From: Pseudoalteromonas luteoviolacea NCIMB 1942
GTDB lineage: Bacteria > Pseudomonadota > Gammaproteobacteria > Enterobacterales > Alteromonadaceae
Assembly: GCF_001625595.1 (NCBI RefSeq)
Contig: NZ_AUXT01000195.1
Coordinates: forward strand, 1 to 50,412
Length of the DNA: 50,412 nt
Reading direction: 5' to 3'
Part shown: positions 18,672 to 28,413 of the stretch, piece by piece
How positions within the stretch are numbered: the first letter of the stretch is position 1
Layout of the letters: the number at the start of each line of letters is the position of its first letter
Position numbers and translations under genes: made by a program
The notes under the pieces: generated by a model
Database searches by the model: none
The model's input: the letters and a program-made list of their open reading frames with translations, nothing else
What the model was told of the DNA's origin: nothing

Positions 18672-20582
18672 TTAACGCTTTTGCTTGCCACCAATACTCA
18701 TATCCAAGATCCCTGCCAACACGTTACCCTCGCGGCCAAGTTTTGTATGATAAACCTGACGATAAGCCATCACATTTTTCACATAGTCACGCGTTTCTCT
18801 ATAAGGAATTAGCTCTATCCATAGCTCCGCAGGTATCTCTTCACGAGGTACCCAACGTTTAACACGGTGGTACCCTGCATTATAAGAGGCGGTCGCTATA
18901 ATCTCATTGCCACTCGCTTTACGCTTTAGATACTCTAGATAATCGGTACCCAAACGGATATTCATTGCAGGTTTCATCAACTGCTGTTTTGAGACCCGCT
19001 TTTTCGCCACATATCTTGCCGTGCTGGGCAAAAGCTGCATTAACCCGTATGCATCTGCCGTCGACCTCGCGTCTGGCGCAAAACTACTCTCGCGCCTTGC
19101 AACGGCATAACTCCACGCCAAATCCACTCTATTTCGTTCACTATAGCGTTCAAATAACGTATCAAATGCCATTGGAAAGCGAAGATCTACATAATTCCAT
19201 GCTTTGATCTGAGCAAGTGTATAAATGGTGCTGTCGTACCAATCTAATTCTGCAGCGAGTAAAGAAGCTGCTAGTTTTTCTTCTGTACTGGAGGTATTCG
19301 TTAAATAATTCCACTCTCTCCTTGCTTGGGTAAAACGCTGCAATTCATACAGAGCCTTGGCCCGTTTAAAACCCGGAGCTTGCGAGACGGTTTGCAAAGT
19401 TTCACCAGCAATGTCCAGCTCTTTGGCATTCATTGCGGGCGGTAAGTCCAATCTTGCCGCAGCTAAAAAACCATAGTAATCTCGTTTCATGGCCAGTGAC
19501 TGCCAAAGCTCTGTGGCTTTTACATTATCATCACGCTTGAAGTAACTGTACCCCAACCAGTACGTCTGGCCGTTGCTAAGGTTTTGCATACCAGTAAACA
19601 GCGCCGCAATCCCTTCCCAATCTTGCTCTTTAAGCATATTGCTCATGAGCCATTGACGCAGCTTTACATCTTGCTTTTCTACCGGGACTTTGTTCAACCA
19701 AAAGCGGGCTTGAACATGTCCTTTAGAAGCCAAGGCTAAAGCAAAACGATACGCCACATTGTCTTTTTGCGCTTGAGTAAAATCAAACATCCCTTGCAAT
19801 TTATCCCATGCACGTAATGCCAATTTGGGGTCTCGCCAAATTAGTCTACGTACACCATAAACAGCAATTTCGCTTTCTTTTACAGTGCGCTTTTTATAGC
19901 GATACAAACCTGCAGAAGCACTTGGATCTCGACGAACTGCAACATATAGGTCCGCTAAGTAAGCTTCATTTTTAGGTAACAGGGTTTTAAGATATTTAAT
20001 CAGCGAAGTTTGTCCATCCTGTGCCGCTTTGGTGATGCGTTGCCAAATCAACGCTTGCGAACGATAACCCGCTTTTTCCCATACTGAAAACAATTTATCA
20101 CAAGCTTTAGGCTGAGACTTACCCACCACCCATAAGGGCTCAACTTGGTCTAAAATGGCTTTTTTCGGGGCGCCCAAATCCAGCTGAAATTGCAGATAGG
20201 TACATTTCAACTCGGCATTATTTGTTGCTTGATAATGCTCTATAAACAGCGCTTTTTTACCACGACGTTTGAGGTAATTTAACCAGCTTTTTCGCACAGG
20301 CCAATCAAGTGGCGTGTGATCATACACAGATAAAAACTGGGTAATGTCATCTTGATACTTTAACTTTGGATGACGTTTATAAAATGTCATTTCCACATAA
20401 GGTTTGAGCGGGTGATCTAAAGAGTTCAAAGACTGCTTAAATTTGGCATGATTACCAGACCAAGCAACACGCTCAGCATTGAGAAAATCTTGATGTGCCT
20501 TTTGCGCATATGAGTTGACACTCACAATGGAAAAACAGGCGCAAATACTACTGGCAACAAGACCAGAGAACCATAATTTCAT
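18672..20582 (-). CDS. slt: Soluble lytic murein transglycosylase
   Basis: Periplasmic enzyme that cleaves peptidoglycan to 1,6-anhydro-muropeptides. It has a signal peptide (cleavage near A26), a long alpha-superhelical U- and L-domain (30-470), and a C-terminal SLT goose-lysozyme-like domain. That domain has the catalytic Glu in ARRESSF, then AYGLMQLLPSTAR and ASYNAGYHRVKRW. 636 residues is near E. coli Slt70. It lies between pepQ and fadBA, divergent from fadB. Confidence 0.95.
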   Translation of the reverse strand: MKLWFSGLVASSICACFSIVSVNSYAQKAHQDFLNAERVAWSGNHAKFKQSLNSLDHPLKPYVEMTFYKRHPKLKYQDDITQFLSVYDHTPLDWPVRKSWLNYLKRRGKKALFIEHYQATNNAELKCTYLQFQLDLGAPKKAILDQVEPLWVVGKSQPKACDKLFSVWEKAGYRSQALIWQRITKAAQDGQTSLIKYLKTLLPKNEAYLADLYVAVRRDPSASAGLYRYKKRTVKESEIAVYGVRRLIWRDPKLALRAWDKLQGMFDFTQAQKDNVAYRFALALASKGHVQARFWLNKVPVEKQDVKLRQWLMSNMLKEQDWEGIAALFTGMQNLSNGQTYWLGYSYFKRDDNVKATELWQSLAMKRDYYGFLAAARLDLPPAMNAKELDIAGETLQTVSQAPGFKRAKALYELQRFTQARREWNYLTNTSSTEEKLAASLLAAELDWYDSTIYTLAQIKAWNYVDLRFPMAFDTLFERYSERNRVDLAWSYAVARRESSFAPDARSTADAYGLMQLLPSTARYVAKKRVSKQQLMKPAMNIRLGTDYLEYLKRKASGNEIIATASYNAGYHRVKRWVPREEIPAELWIELIPYRETRDYVKNVMAYRQVYHTKLGREGNVLAGILDMSIGGKQKR

Positions 20583-20932
20583 AACGACCTATACTTTACA
20601 TAAATGCGTTGTATATCAATGCACTGAGAAAAATAAAACCAACTAGAATAAAATACTAACTCAGGCACTTTCCTTAACTTTTTCGCGCAGTGCGCGTCAG
20701 GTATATCAGTTTCATATACCACCTCATAAAAGTTATGCATGATTAAAGGTTTAAATAAACTGAATGCGCTAACCATAAGACACCTTAGTCCAATCCATGC
20801 ACTTAGCCACCTTATCATCCCGATTCTTGGTTTTCAGTAAATCTGCGGTAAATTTTTCATTGCAATTTTCATTTAAAGGGGCCACACTGGATGAAATGAC
20901 AACTCATCGTACCAGTGTCACGGAGAACCAGT
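20583..20932. other. Divergent promoter region between slt and fadB
   Basis: 350 bp with no convincing gene. It must hold the start signals of slt (-) and fadBA (+). A GGAG ribosome site seven bases before the fadB ATG is clear. I could not identify a reliable FadR or PsrA operator by eye. An open frame on the minus strand (20579-20818) has no ribosome site and no recognisable features. Confidence 0.5.
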
Positions 20933-23095
20933 ATGTTAATCAAACGCGAGTCCTTTGTTGTTGAATTTTGCAAAGGCAATATCGCTGAGTTTAAGTTTTG
21001 TACGCCAGGCTCGGTCAACAAGCTATCTCAGCAAACTCTACAAGACTGTGCTCAAGCACTAGCCGAATTAAGCGCACGTGATGATGTAAAAGGCCTTATT
21101 TTTACCAGTGATAAAGAGCACTTTATTGTTGGTGCGGATATCTTTGAATTTTTACCTACCTTCAATAGACCAGAACAAGAACTTGTAGGTTGGATCAAAG
21201 ATGCGACTGACGTCTTTGATGCAATTGAAGACTTACCATTTCCAACACTTTCTGCAATCAATGGCCTAGCGCTTGGCGGTGGATGTGAGTGGGTACTCGC
21301 TACCGATTACCGTATTGCTACACCAAATGCAAAAATTGGTTTACCTGAAGTTAAGCTTGGGATTATGCCTGGTTTTGGCGGTACCGTGCGATTGCCTCGC
21401 GTTATAGGCGCAGATAATGCCATGACGTGGATAACCACTGGTAAAGAAAACCGTGCACCTGACGCCTTTAAAGTCGGTGCAGTCGATGCCATTGTGGAAG
21501 CAGGTAAACTGCGTGATGCGGCTATAAAAACACTAGAACAAGCTATTGATGGCAAGTTAGATTGGCAAGCTAAAAGACAAATCAAGCTTAGCCCACTGAA
21601 AATGAACCGTGTTGAGCAAGGTATGAGTTTTGCGATGGCCGAAGGTATGGTCATGGCCAAAACTAAAGGCCATTACCCTGCTCCTGTTATGGCCGTTAAA
21701 ACTATCAAAGCTGCTGCTAATCATACGCGTGCAGAAGCAATGGCGATTGAAAATGCCAACTTTGCTAAATTAGCAAAAACCGCAGAAGCCGCGGCACAAA
21801 CTGGTATTTTCTTGGCAGATCAGTTCATCAAAGGTGTTGCTAAAAAGCAGGCTAAACTAAATCAAACTGAAATTAAGCAAGCCGCTGTGCTCGGCGCAGG
21901 TATTATGGGTGGCGGTATAGCTTACCAATCTGCCTACAAAGGCACACCAATTGTCATGAAAGACATTAATCAAGCGGCCCTTGATTTAGGTATGAACGAA
22001 GCTGCAACTATCTTAGGAAAGAAAGTTAAGCGCGGACATATGGCAACCGACAAAATGGTAGCCACCTTGGGTAAAATTAAACCAACGCTCAATGACCGCG
22101 ACTTAGAGAATTCTGACATTATTGTGGAAGCTGTTGTTGAGAACCCTCAAGTTAAAAAGTCTGTGTTAGCTGAGCTTGAAAAGCAAATGCCAACAGGCAC
22201 TGTCTTGACATCAAATACTTCTACAATCCGTATCGATGAACTAGCCTCTGCACTAAGCAACCCAGAGCACTTCTGTGGCATGCACTTTTTTAACCCAGTG
22301 CCTAAAATGCCATTGGTTGAAATTATTCGCGGTGAAAAAACCTCTGATGAGACCGTTGCAGCAGTGGTCGACTATGCGCTGAAACTAGGTAAGTCACCAA
22401 TTGTTGTAAATGACTGTCCAGGGTTCTTTGTAAACCGTGTGCTTTTCCCTTATTTTGCTGGATTTAGCAAACTCGTTGTTGAAGGTGCTGACTTTGCGCA
22501 AATAGATAAAGTCATGGAAAATGTTTTTGGTTGGCCAATGGGCCCCGCATACCTGCTGGATGTTGTGGGCATTGATACGGCCAACCATTGTACCGGCGTA
22601 ATGGCCGATGGCTTCCCAACTCGTATGGCTCGCCAAGAGAAGGACCCAGTTGCGCTGCTTGCAAACGCAGAGCGCTTTGGTCAGAAAAATCAAAAAGGCT
22701 TCTATCAGTACGCCCCAGATCGTAAGGGCCGTTTGAAAAAATCAAAAGATGCCGAGTCAGTTGAGCTGCTGAGCCAAATCTGTGATGACAATAAGCAATT
22801 CGACAAGCAAACGATTATCGAACGCTGTATGGTTCCGATGGTTAACGAAGTGCTGCTTTGCCTACAAGAAGGTATTGTTGCTTCTCCACAAGAAGCCGAC
22901 ATGGCGCTTATCTACGGCATCGGCTTCCCACCATTTAGAGGGGGAGCATTCCGCTACCTAGACCAAATAGGGTTAAGCGAATTTGTTGCTATAGCAGATA
23001 AGTATGCCGACCTAGGCGAAATCTATCAGGTGTCAGAACAAACTCGCACTTGGGCAGCTGATAGCAAAGTATTCTATCAAGTGGAGGGCCAGTAA
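20933..23095 (+). CDS. fadB: Fatty acid oxidation complex alpha subunit FadB
   Basis: Multifunctional beta-oxidation enzyme: enoyl-CoA hydratase and 3-hydroxyacyl-CoA dehydrogenase with isomerase/epimerase activity. The N-terminal crotonase part has INGLALGGGCEWVLATDYRI and LPEVKLGIMPGFGG. The dehydrogenase part starts with the NAD loop GAGIMGGGIAYQSAYKG and has HFFNPVPKMPLVEI. I chose the ATG at 20933 (720 aa); it aligns with E. coli FadB and has GGAG seven bases upstream. A GTG at 20915 lacks this. Operon with fadA, one base apart. Confidence 0.97.
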   Translation: MLIKRESFVVEFCKGNIAEFKFCTPGSVNKLSQQTLQDCAQALAELSARDDVKGLIFTSDKEHFIVGADIFEFLPTFNRPEQELVGWIKDATDVFDAIEDLPFPTLSAINGLALGGGCEWVLATDYRIATPNAKIGLPEVKLGIMPGFGGTVRLPRVIGADNAMTWITTGKENRAPDAFKVGAVDAIVEAGKLRDAAIKTLEQAIDGKLDWQAKRQIKLSPLKMNRVEQGMSFAMAEGMVMAKTKGHYPAPVMAVKTIKAAANHTRAEAMAIENANFAKLAKTAEAAAQTGIFLADQFIKGVAKKQAKLNQTEIKQAAVLGAGIMGGGIAYQSAYKGTPIVMKDINQAALDLGMNEAATILGKKVKRGHMATDKMVATLGKIKPTLNDRDLENSDIIVEAVVENPQVKKSVLAELEKQMPTGTVLTSNTSTIRIDELASALSNPEHFCGMHFFNPVPKMPLVEIIRGEKTSDETVAAVVDYALKLGKSPIVVNDCPGFFVNRVLFPYFAGFSKLVVEGADFAQIDKVMENVFGWPMGPAYLLDVVGIDTANHCTGVMADGFPTRMARQEKDPVALLANAERFGQKNQKGFYQYAPDRKGRLKKSKDAESVELLSQICDDNKQFDKQTIIERCMVPMVNEVLLCLQEGIVASPQEADMALIYGIGFPPFRGGAFRYLDQIGLSEFVAIADKYADLGEIYQVSEQTRTWAADSKVFYQVEGQ

Positions 23096-23096
23096 C

Positions 23097-24263
23097 ATGG
23101 AACAAGCGGTTATTGTAGATTGTATTCGTACTCCGATGGGTCGCTCCAAAGGAGGTGTATTTAAGCACCGTCGTGCAGAGGACTTAAGTGCCCATCTGAT
23201 GAAAGGTATTCTTGAGCGAAACCCTCAAGTTGTACCTGAATCAATTGATGATATCTATTGGGGTTGTGTGCAACAAACATTAGAGCAAGGTTTTAATGTT
23301 GCACGTAACGCTGCTCTATTAGCAGGTATTCCTCACTCAGTGCCAGCAGTTACTGTAAACCGTCTGTGTGGTTCGTCGATGCAAGCGCTTCATGACGCTG
23401 CACGCGCAATTATGACAGGCGCTGGTGACACTTACTTAATTGGTGGTGTAGAACATATGGGTCATGTACCAATGACACATGGTGTGGATTTTCACCCTGG
23501 GTTGTCTACCTCAGTTGCACAAGCAGCTGGCGTGATGGGCTTAACCGCAGAATATTTAGCAAGCATGCACAGTATAGGGCGAGAGCAGCAAGATGCGTTT
23601 GCTGTCCGTTCACATCAACGAGCCCACGCAGCAAGTGTTGAGGGTCGTTTTGCCAAAGAAATACTGCCAACAGAGGGCCACGATGAACATGGAATTCCTG
23701 TTCTTGTTGAGCAAGATGAGGTTATCAGGCCTGAAACAAGCCTCGAAGGGCTAAGCCAGCTTCGCCCAGTATTTAACCCTGCGAGCGGCACAGTGACAGC
23801 CGGTACATCATCGGCATTGTCTGATGGTGCGTCAGCCATGTTAGTCATGAGTGAAAGCAAAGCGAATGAACTTGGCTTGCCGATTCGTGCTCGCATAAAG
23901 TCAATGGCTGTTGCGGGTTGCGATCCTTCAATCATGGGTTACGGACCTGTTCCAGCAACTCAAAAAGCACTAAAACACGCAGGTATCAGTGTGGAAGATT
24001 TGGACGTCGTAGAGCTGAATGAAGCGTTTGCAGCCCAGTCATTACCAGTAATGAAAGACTTAGGATTGCTGGATGTTGCTGATGAAAAGGTGAATTTAAA
24101 TGGTGGAGCGATTGCGTTAGGCCACCCACTGGGCTGTTCAGGTTCTCGTATTAGTACTTCTCTTATCCATATTATGGAAGAGAAAAGTGCAAAGTATGGT
24201 CTTGCCACTATGTGTATCGGCTTAGGCCAAGGTATTGCGACCGTATTCGAGCGCGTTGAATAA
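23097..24263 (+). CDS. fadA: Acetyl-CoA acyltransferase (3-ketoacyl-CoA thiolase) FadA
   Basis: Thiolytic last step of beta-oxidation; forms the alpha2-beta2 complex with FadB. Nucleophile C91 lies in VNRLCGSSMQALHDAA. The C-terminal GGAIALGHPLGCSGSR (His) and MCIGLGQG (second Cys) motifs are intact. 388 residues, as in E. coli. It is followed by a good terminator. Confidence 0.97.
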   Translation: MEQAVIVDCIRTPMGRSKGGVFKHRRAEDLSAHLMKGILERNPQVVPESIDDIYWGCVQQTLEQGFNVARNAALLAGIPHSVPAVTVNRLCGSSMQALHDAARAIMTGAGDTYLIGGVEHMGHVPMTHGVDFHPGLSTSVAQAAGVMGLTAEYLASMHSIGREQQDAFAVRSHQRAHAASVEGRFAKEILPTEGHDEHGIPVLVEQDEVIRPETSLEGLSQLRPVFNPASGTVTAGTSSALSDGASAMLVMSESKANELGLPIRARIKSMAVAGCDPSIMGYGPVPATQKALKHAGISVEDLDVVELNEAFAAQSLPVMKDLGLLDVADEKVNLNGGAIALGHPLGCSGSRISTSLIHIMEEKSAKYGLATMCIGLGQGIATVFERVE

Positions 24264-24302
24264 CGCCTATTTGTTGTCATAGCCAAATTCAACTTGGTGA
24301 CC

Positions 24303-24332
24303 AAGGCAAAGTTACTTTCAGTACTTTGCCTT
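24303..24332 (+). terminator. Rho-independent terminator after fadBA
   Basis: Arms AAGGCAAAGT / ACTTTGCCTT with a 10-base loop, followed by TTCTTTTT, about 40 bp after the fadA stop. Confidence 0.85.
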
Positions 24333-24449
24333 TTCTTTTTAAGACTTTTTTACTTACATTATTTCCCTGTCATTTATATCAGAGCCACTTTTCATCTATA
24401 GGCTTGGCACGTTAGAATAGCACCTTTAAATTTTCTTAAGAGTGGCATT

Positions 24450-24689
24450 ATGAGCTTTGATAATACCGACCATACATTGGATGCAATTGGGTTACGCTGT
24501 CCGGAGCCCGTTATGATGATCCGAGGAATGGTACGTAAAATGAATAATGGAGAGACATTGTTAATATTGGCAGATGATCCTTCTACTGCCCGAGATATTC
24601 CAAGTTTCTGCGAGTTTATGGACCACACATTGGTAGCAAAAGAAACGGACAATGTGCCGTATCGTTACTTACTGAAAAAAGGAAAGTAA
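24450..24689 (+). CDS. tusA: Sulfur carrier protein TusA
   Basis: Small cytosolic persulfide carrier that relays sulfur from IscS to TusBCD for 2-thiouridine synthesis in tRNA. The 79-residue protein has the SirA/TusA fold with the persulfide cysteine C17 in DAIGLRCPEP. A purine-rich AAGAGTGG precedes the ATG. Single-gene unit between the fadBA terminator and a convergent lipoprotein gene. Confidence 0.95.
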   Translation: MSFDNTDHTLDAIGLRCPEPVMMIRGMVRKMNNGETLLILADDPSTARDIPSFCEFMDHTLVAKETDNVPYRYLLKKGK

Positions 24690-24744
24690 GAGGACAGCGC
24701 AATGAACAGTAATTCTGCTGCCCTTCCTATTTCAAATCCTACGA

Positions 24745-25194
24745 CTAGTCTCTTTGCACTACAACAGTCGGGTTTGAGCTGTCTCGATAGTCGAGTGTAA
24801 TGGAGTACCAACCTTTTTTATCTGGTGCAAAGCTCAAATAATTGTAGACCGTATTGCAATCTACAGGAAGTGGCTGACCAAGCTGGACCATGCCTTGGAA
24901 ACGGTAACCACAATTATACCCTTCACTCCACTTTTCATCTGCAATCTTAAATTCATATACTTTTCCGGGACTCATAAAACGAGCGCGAACTAGATAACGA
25001 CCATCTCCCTTAGGCTGCAAGCGATAAATGTCTTCGGCATCCCACAAACTGAAATCACCACGCAAATACATGGCTCTCTCAAATAATTTTGCATTGCGCT
25101 GGATAGACATTGGCCCTTCAGGTGTGATGTTTGGAGATGCACACCCAGTGATACCTAATACCAGCAATAATGATATAGCAGTATTCTTTTGCAT
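24745..25194 (-). CDS. Small lipoprotein of unknown function
   Basis: Not recognised beyond its export signal. It has a short hydrophobic leader and a lipobox LGITGCAS; C18 would be lipidated. The mature part is about 130 residues, rich in aromatic residues and likely beta-stranded, with a Cys pair (YNCGYRF and PVDCNTV) that could form a disulphide. It is downstream of the glyS terminator on the same strand, so it is probably transcribed separately. Confidence 0.75.
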   Translation of the reverse strand: MQKNTAISLLLVLGITGCASPNITPEGPMSIQRNAKLFERAMYLRGDFSLWDAEDIYRLQPKGDGRYLVRARFMSPGKVYEFKIADEKWSEGYNCGYRFQGMVQLGQPLPVDCNTVYNYLSFAPDKKGWYSITLDYRDSSNPTVVVQRD

Positions 25195-25221
25195 TTCTCT
25201 AACCGATCATAAAAATAAAAA

Positions 25222-25242
25222 AGCCAGCAATCATTGCTGGCT
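25222..25242 (-). terminator. Rho-independent terminator after glyS
   Basis: Nine-base stem AGCCAGCAA / TTGCTGGCT with a three-base loop. On the minus strand it is followed by TTTTTTATTTTTA, 19 bp past the glyS stop. Confidence 0.92.
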
Positions 25243-25260
25243 CAAATCAACGTGCTGCGC

Positions 25261-27330
25261 TTAGTTTTGTAACACTGAAATATCGGCAGTGTTCAAGAAC
25301 AGACGACTTAACTGGCTTAGCAGTGCAAGACGGTTTTGTTTAACAGCTTCATCGTCTGCCATAACCATGACGTTATCAAAGAATGTGTCAACAACTTCGC
25401 GAAGGCTTGCCAAGCGTGTTAGAGCTTGCTGATAATCACCCTGTTCATATACTGGCGCAAGCTCGTCAGTTAATGCAGCAACCTGCTCAGCTAATTGTTT
25501 CTCAGCAGCTTCTACAAGTAACTCAGATGATACCGCAGCATCGCTGGTTACGTTATTCTTGGCTAGAATATTGTTCACACGCTTGTTGGCCGCAGCCAAC
25601 GCTTCAGCTTCTTCCAACGTACGGAAGTGGCTTACCGCTTTAACACGACGGTCGAAATCAACAGGCTGAGTTGGGCGACGAACTAATACTGCTTGAATTA
25701 CATCAACACTGATACCTTCGTCCTGATACCAAGCACGGAAACGGCCTAACATAAACTCAAACACGTCTTGGGCGACGTTGTCGTTTGTCAGCTTATCACC
25801 AAATAGCGATTGCGCTTTAGCAACGATATCTAAGATATCCAACGGTAGTGCTTTTTCTACCATGATGCGAAGTGCACCTATCGCAGCACGACGCAGTGCA
25901 AACGGGTCTTTGTCACCTTTTGGTATTTGACCGATACCGAAGATACCAACCAACGTGTCGAACTTATCTGCCAGCGCAACAGCAAAGCTAATTGTATTTG
26001 ATGGTAAGTCATCGCCAGCAAAACGTGGCATATACTGTTCATTTTGTGCCAGTGCAACTTCTTCTGCTTCACCATCGATACGGGCATAGTGCATACCCAT
26101 TACGCCCTGAACATCTGTGAACTCCATGACCATTTCAGTCATTAAGTCGGTTTTACTGAGTAAACCTGCGCGCTCAGCCAAGCCTTTATCTACACCCAAT
26201 TGTTCAGCGATGTAACCAGCCAGTGCAGCGATACGTTCTGACTTGTCTTTTAGTGTACCTAATTGCTTCTGGAATAAAACTGAGCCTAAAGACTCTAGGC
26301 GGCTTTCCAGAGTTTTCTTTTTATCAGTTTCAAAGAAAAACTGTGCATCGGCAAGACGAGGACGAACCACTTTTTCGTTACCCGAGATAACGACACTTGG
26401 ATCTTTGCTCTCAATATTTGATACGAACAAGAATTTATTGATCAGTTCCCCATCATTATTCAACAGTGGGAAATACTTCTGATCATCTTTCATGGTGTAG
26501 ATAAGTGCTTCAGCTGGTACAGATAAGAATGCTTCGTCAAAAGAAGCTGTCAACGTCACAGGCCATTCGACAAGAGACGTTACTTCTTCAAGTAAGTCTT
26601 CATCCATTGCGACTTGTGCGCCAAGCTTCTCAGCTTCCGCTTCGATTTGAGCACGGATCTGAGCTTTACGCGCATCATAATCAGCAATGACATATGCTTG
26701 CTTTAACGTATCGAAGATTTCATCAGCGTGAGCAAGTGTTGTACGAGCTGGGTGGTGGAAACGATGACCTTGCAACTCATTGCTGATTTGCTTGCCGAGT
26801 ACTTCACCATTAATTATTTCGCTACCAAGTAGTGCCGCAACCGTGTGAACAGGACGAATAAACTGCGTCTTATTCACGCCCCAACGCATTGGCTTAGGAA
26901 TAGGTAACTTTGCAAGCGCCTTGGCAATTACATCCGCAAGTAACGTACTTGCTTGCTGACCTTCAACAGTCGCTTTGTGCAATAGCCAAGCGCCCTTTTC
27001 CGTTTCAAGCTTATCAGCTTCACTCACATCGATACCACAACCACGTGCCCAACCTTGAGCCGCTTTGGTTGGATTACCCTCAGCGTCAAATGCGGCTTTA
27101 ATTGCCGGACCGCGCTTCTCTACGACTTTGTCTTGCTGTTGCGTTTCTAGCGCAGCTACCTTTACACCTAATCGACGTGGCGACGCATACCATTTGATAC
27201 CTTGATGGCCAAGTTCCAGGGCTTCTAATTCAGTAGCCATGTTATCTGCAAATGCTTGAGCTAGTTTGCGCAATGCTTTTGGTGGTAGTTCTTCAGTACC
27301 AATTTCTACTAGTAAATTTTCAGTTGTCAT
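25261..27330 (-). CDS. glyS: Glycyl-tRNA synthetase beta subunit
   Basis: Beta chain of the bacterial tetrameric (alpha2-beta2) glycyl-tRNA synthetase, which contributes to tRNA recognition and catalysis. 689 residues, the same as E. coli GlyS. It begins with the standard TENLLVEIGTEELPPKALRKL, and carries RWGVNKTQFIRPVHTV and KGDKDPFALRRAAIGALRI (HD-like and anticodon-binding regions). It follows glyQ with a 2-bp gap. Confidence 0.97.
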   Translation of the reverse strand: MTTENLLVEIGTEELPPKALRKLAQAFADNMATELEALELGHQGIKWYASPRRLGVKVAALETQQQDKVVEKRGPAIKAAFDAEGNPTKAAQGWARGCGIDVSEADKLETEKGAWLLHKATVEGQQASTLLADVIAKALAKLPIPKPMRWGVNKTQFIRPVHTVAALLGSEIINGEVLGKQISNELQGHRFHHPARTTLAHADEIFDTLKQAYVIADYDARKAQIRAQIEAEAEKLGAQVAMDEDLLEEVTSLVEWPVTLTASFDEAFLSVPAEALIYTMKDDQKYFPLLNNDGELINKFLFVSNIESKDPSVVISGNEKVVRPRLADAQFFFETDKKKTLESRLESLGSVLFQKQLGTLKDKSERIAALAGYIAEQLGVDKGLAERAGLLSKTDLMTEMVMEFTDVQGVMGMHYARIDGEAEEVALAQNEQYMPRFAGDDLPSNTISFAVALADKFDTLVGIFGIGQIPKGDKDPFALRRAAIGALRIMVEKALPLDILDIVAKAQSLFGDKLTNDNVAQDVFEFMLGRFRAWYQDEGISVDVIQAVLVRRPTQPVDFDRRVKAVSHFRTLEEAEALAAANKRVNNILAKNNVTSDAAVSSELLVEAAEKQLAEQVAALTDELAPVYEQGDYQQALTRLASLREVVDTFFDNVMVMADDEAVKQNRLALLSQLSRLFLNTADISVLQN

Positions 27331-27332
27331 GA

Positions 27333-28232
27333 TCAGTCCTTACAAAGCGGGAAACCAAGAGCTTCACGTGCTTCAAAATATGCTTGAGCACATGCTTTAG
27401 ACAGCGCGCGTACACGAAGTATGTAACGCTGACGCTCTGTAACAGAGATTGCATGACGTGCATCTAATAGGTTGAACGCATGCGATGCTTTCATTACTTG
27501 CTCATAAGCAGGTAGAGATAGACCCGCTTCAATTAGCTTTTGGCTTTCTTTTTCACATTGGTCGAATTGCGCAAATAGCGCATCAACATCTGCGTGCTCA
27601 AAATTGTAAGTAGACTGTTCGATTTCATTTTGCATGAATACGTCACCATAAGTGACACTACCCATAGGACCATCAGTCCAAACGAGATCATAAATGCTAT
27701 CTACACCTTGTATATACATGGCAAGACGCTCTAAACCATAAGTGATTTCACCAGTTACAGGTGAGCATTCGATACCACCAACTTGTTGGAAGTAAGTAAA
27801 CTGAGTTACTTCCATACCATTTAGCCAGACTTCCCAACCAAGACCCCAAGCACCAAGTGTTGGTGATTCCCAGTTATCCTCTACAAAGCGTACTTCGTGA
27901 GTTAATGTATCAATACCCAATGCTTCCAATGAACCTAAATAAAGCTCCTGAATGTTGTCAGGAGATGGCTTCAACACAACTTGAAATTGATAGTAGTGTT
28001 GTAGTCGATTCGGGTTCTCACCATAACGACCATCCGTAGGACGGCGGCAAGGTTGAACATACGCGCTCGACATTGGCTCTGGGCCAATAGATTTCAAGAA
28101 GGTCATCGGGTGGAATGTGCCCGCACCAACTTCCATATCCAGTGGTTGCGCAATTACACAGCCTTGCTGTGCCCAATAGTCCTGTAAAGCCAGGATCAAC
28201 CCTTGGAAGGTTTTGATATCATATTTTTGCAT
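27333..28232 (-). CDS. glyQ: Glycyl-tRNA synthetase alpha subunit
   Basis: Class II synthetase core that activates glycine and charges tRNAGly. 299 residues. Typical stretches are ALQDYWAQQGCVIAQPLDME, EPMSSAYVQPCRRPTDGRYG and TYFQQVGGIECSPVTGEITYG. First gene of the glyQS operon. The 180-bp gap to gyrB holds its promoter and the gyrB terminator. Confidence 0.97.
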   Translation of the reverse strand: MQKYDIKTFQGLILALQDYWAQQGCVIAQPLDMEVGAGTFHPMTFLKSIGPEPMSSAYVQPCRRPTDGRYGENPNRLQHYYQFQVVLKPSPDNIQELYLGSLEALGIDTLTHEVRFVEDNWESPTLGAWGLGWEVWLNGMEVTQFTYFQQVGGIECSPVTGEITYGLERLAMYIQGVDSIYDLVWTDGPMGSVTYGDVFMQNEIEQSTYNFEHADVDALFAQFDQCEKESQKLIEAGLSLPAYEQVMKASHAFNLLDARHAISVTERQRYILRVRALSKACAQAYFEAREALGFPLCKD

Positions 28233-28362
28233 AGTTGGCTTTTATATTTATTTGGTACATGGGACTCAAATCAGAATTTACATCTCGCTGACTTGAGTTT
28301 TTATGATTGAAAATTATGCTCAGTATACCGTGTGCAGTGCATAGAATTAAGCATTTATAAGA

Positions 28363-28390
28363 AAAAAAGGAGGGTTTCCCCTCCTTTTTT
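28363..28390 (-). terminator. Rho-independent terminator after gyrB
   Basis: Stem with core GGAGGG / CCCTCC flanked by A6 and T6 runs, loop TTTC. It ends the dnaA-dnaN-recF-gyrB block 24 bp past the gyrB stop. Confidence 0.92.
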
Positions 28391-28413
28391 ATCATGCTTT
28401 ACATCAGCTGTGG

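Noticed and set aside
20579..20818. 79-codon open frame on the minus strand upstream of slt
   Set aside because: No ribosome site, no recognisable domain, lies in the slt-fadB promoter region and overlaps the slt start.
27363..27376. CACGTG core in glyQ as a third parS site
   Set aside because: Only the central bases match; flanks break the palindrome. The same holds for a CACGTGG in the ABC exporter gene near 48260.
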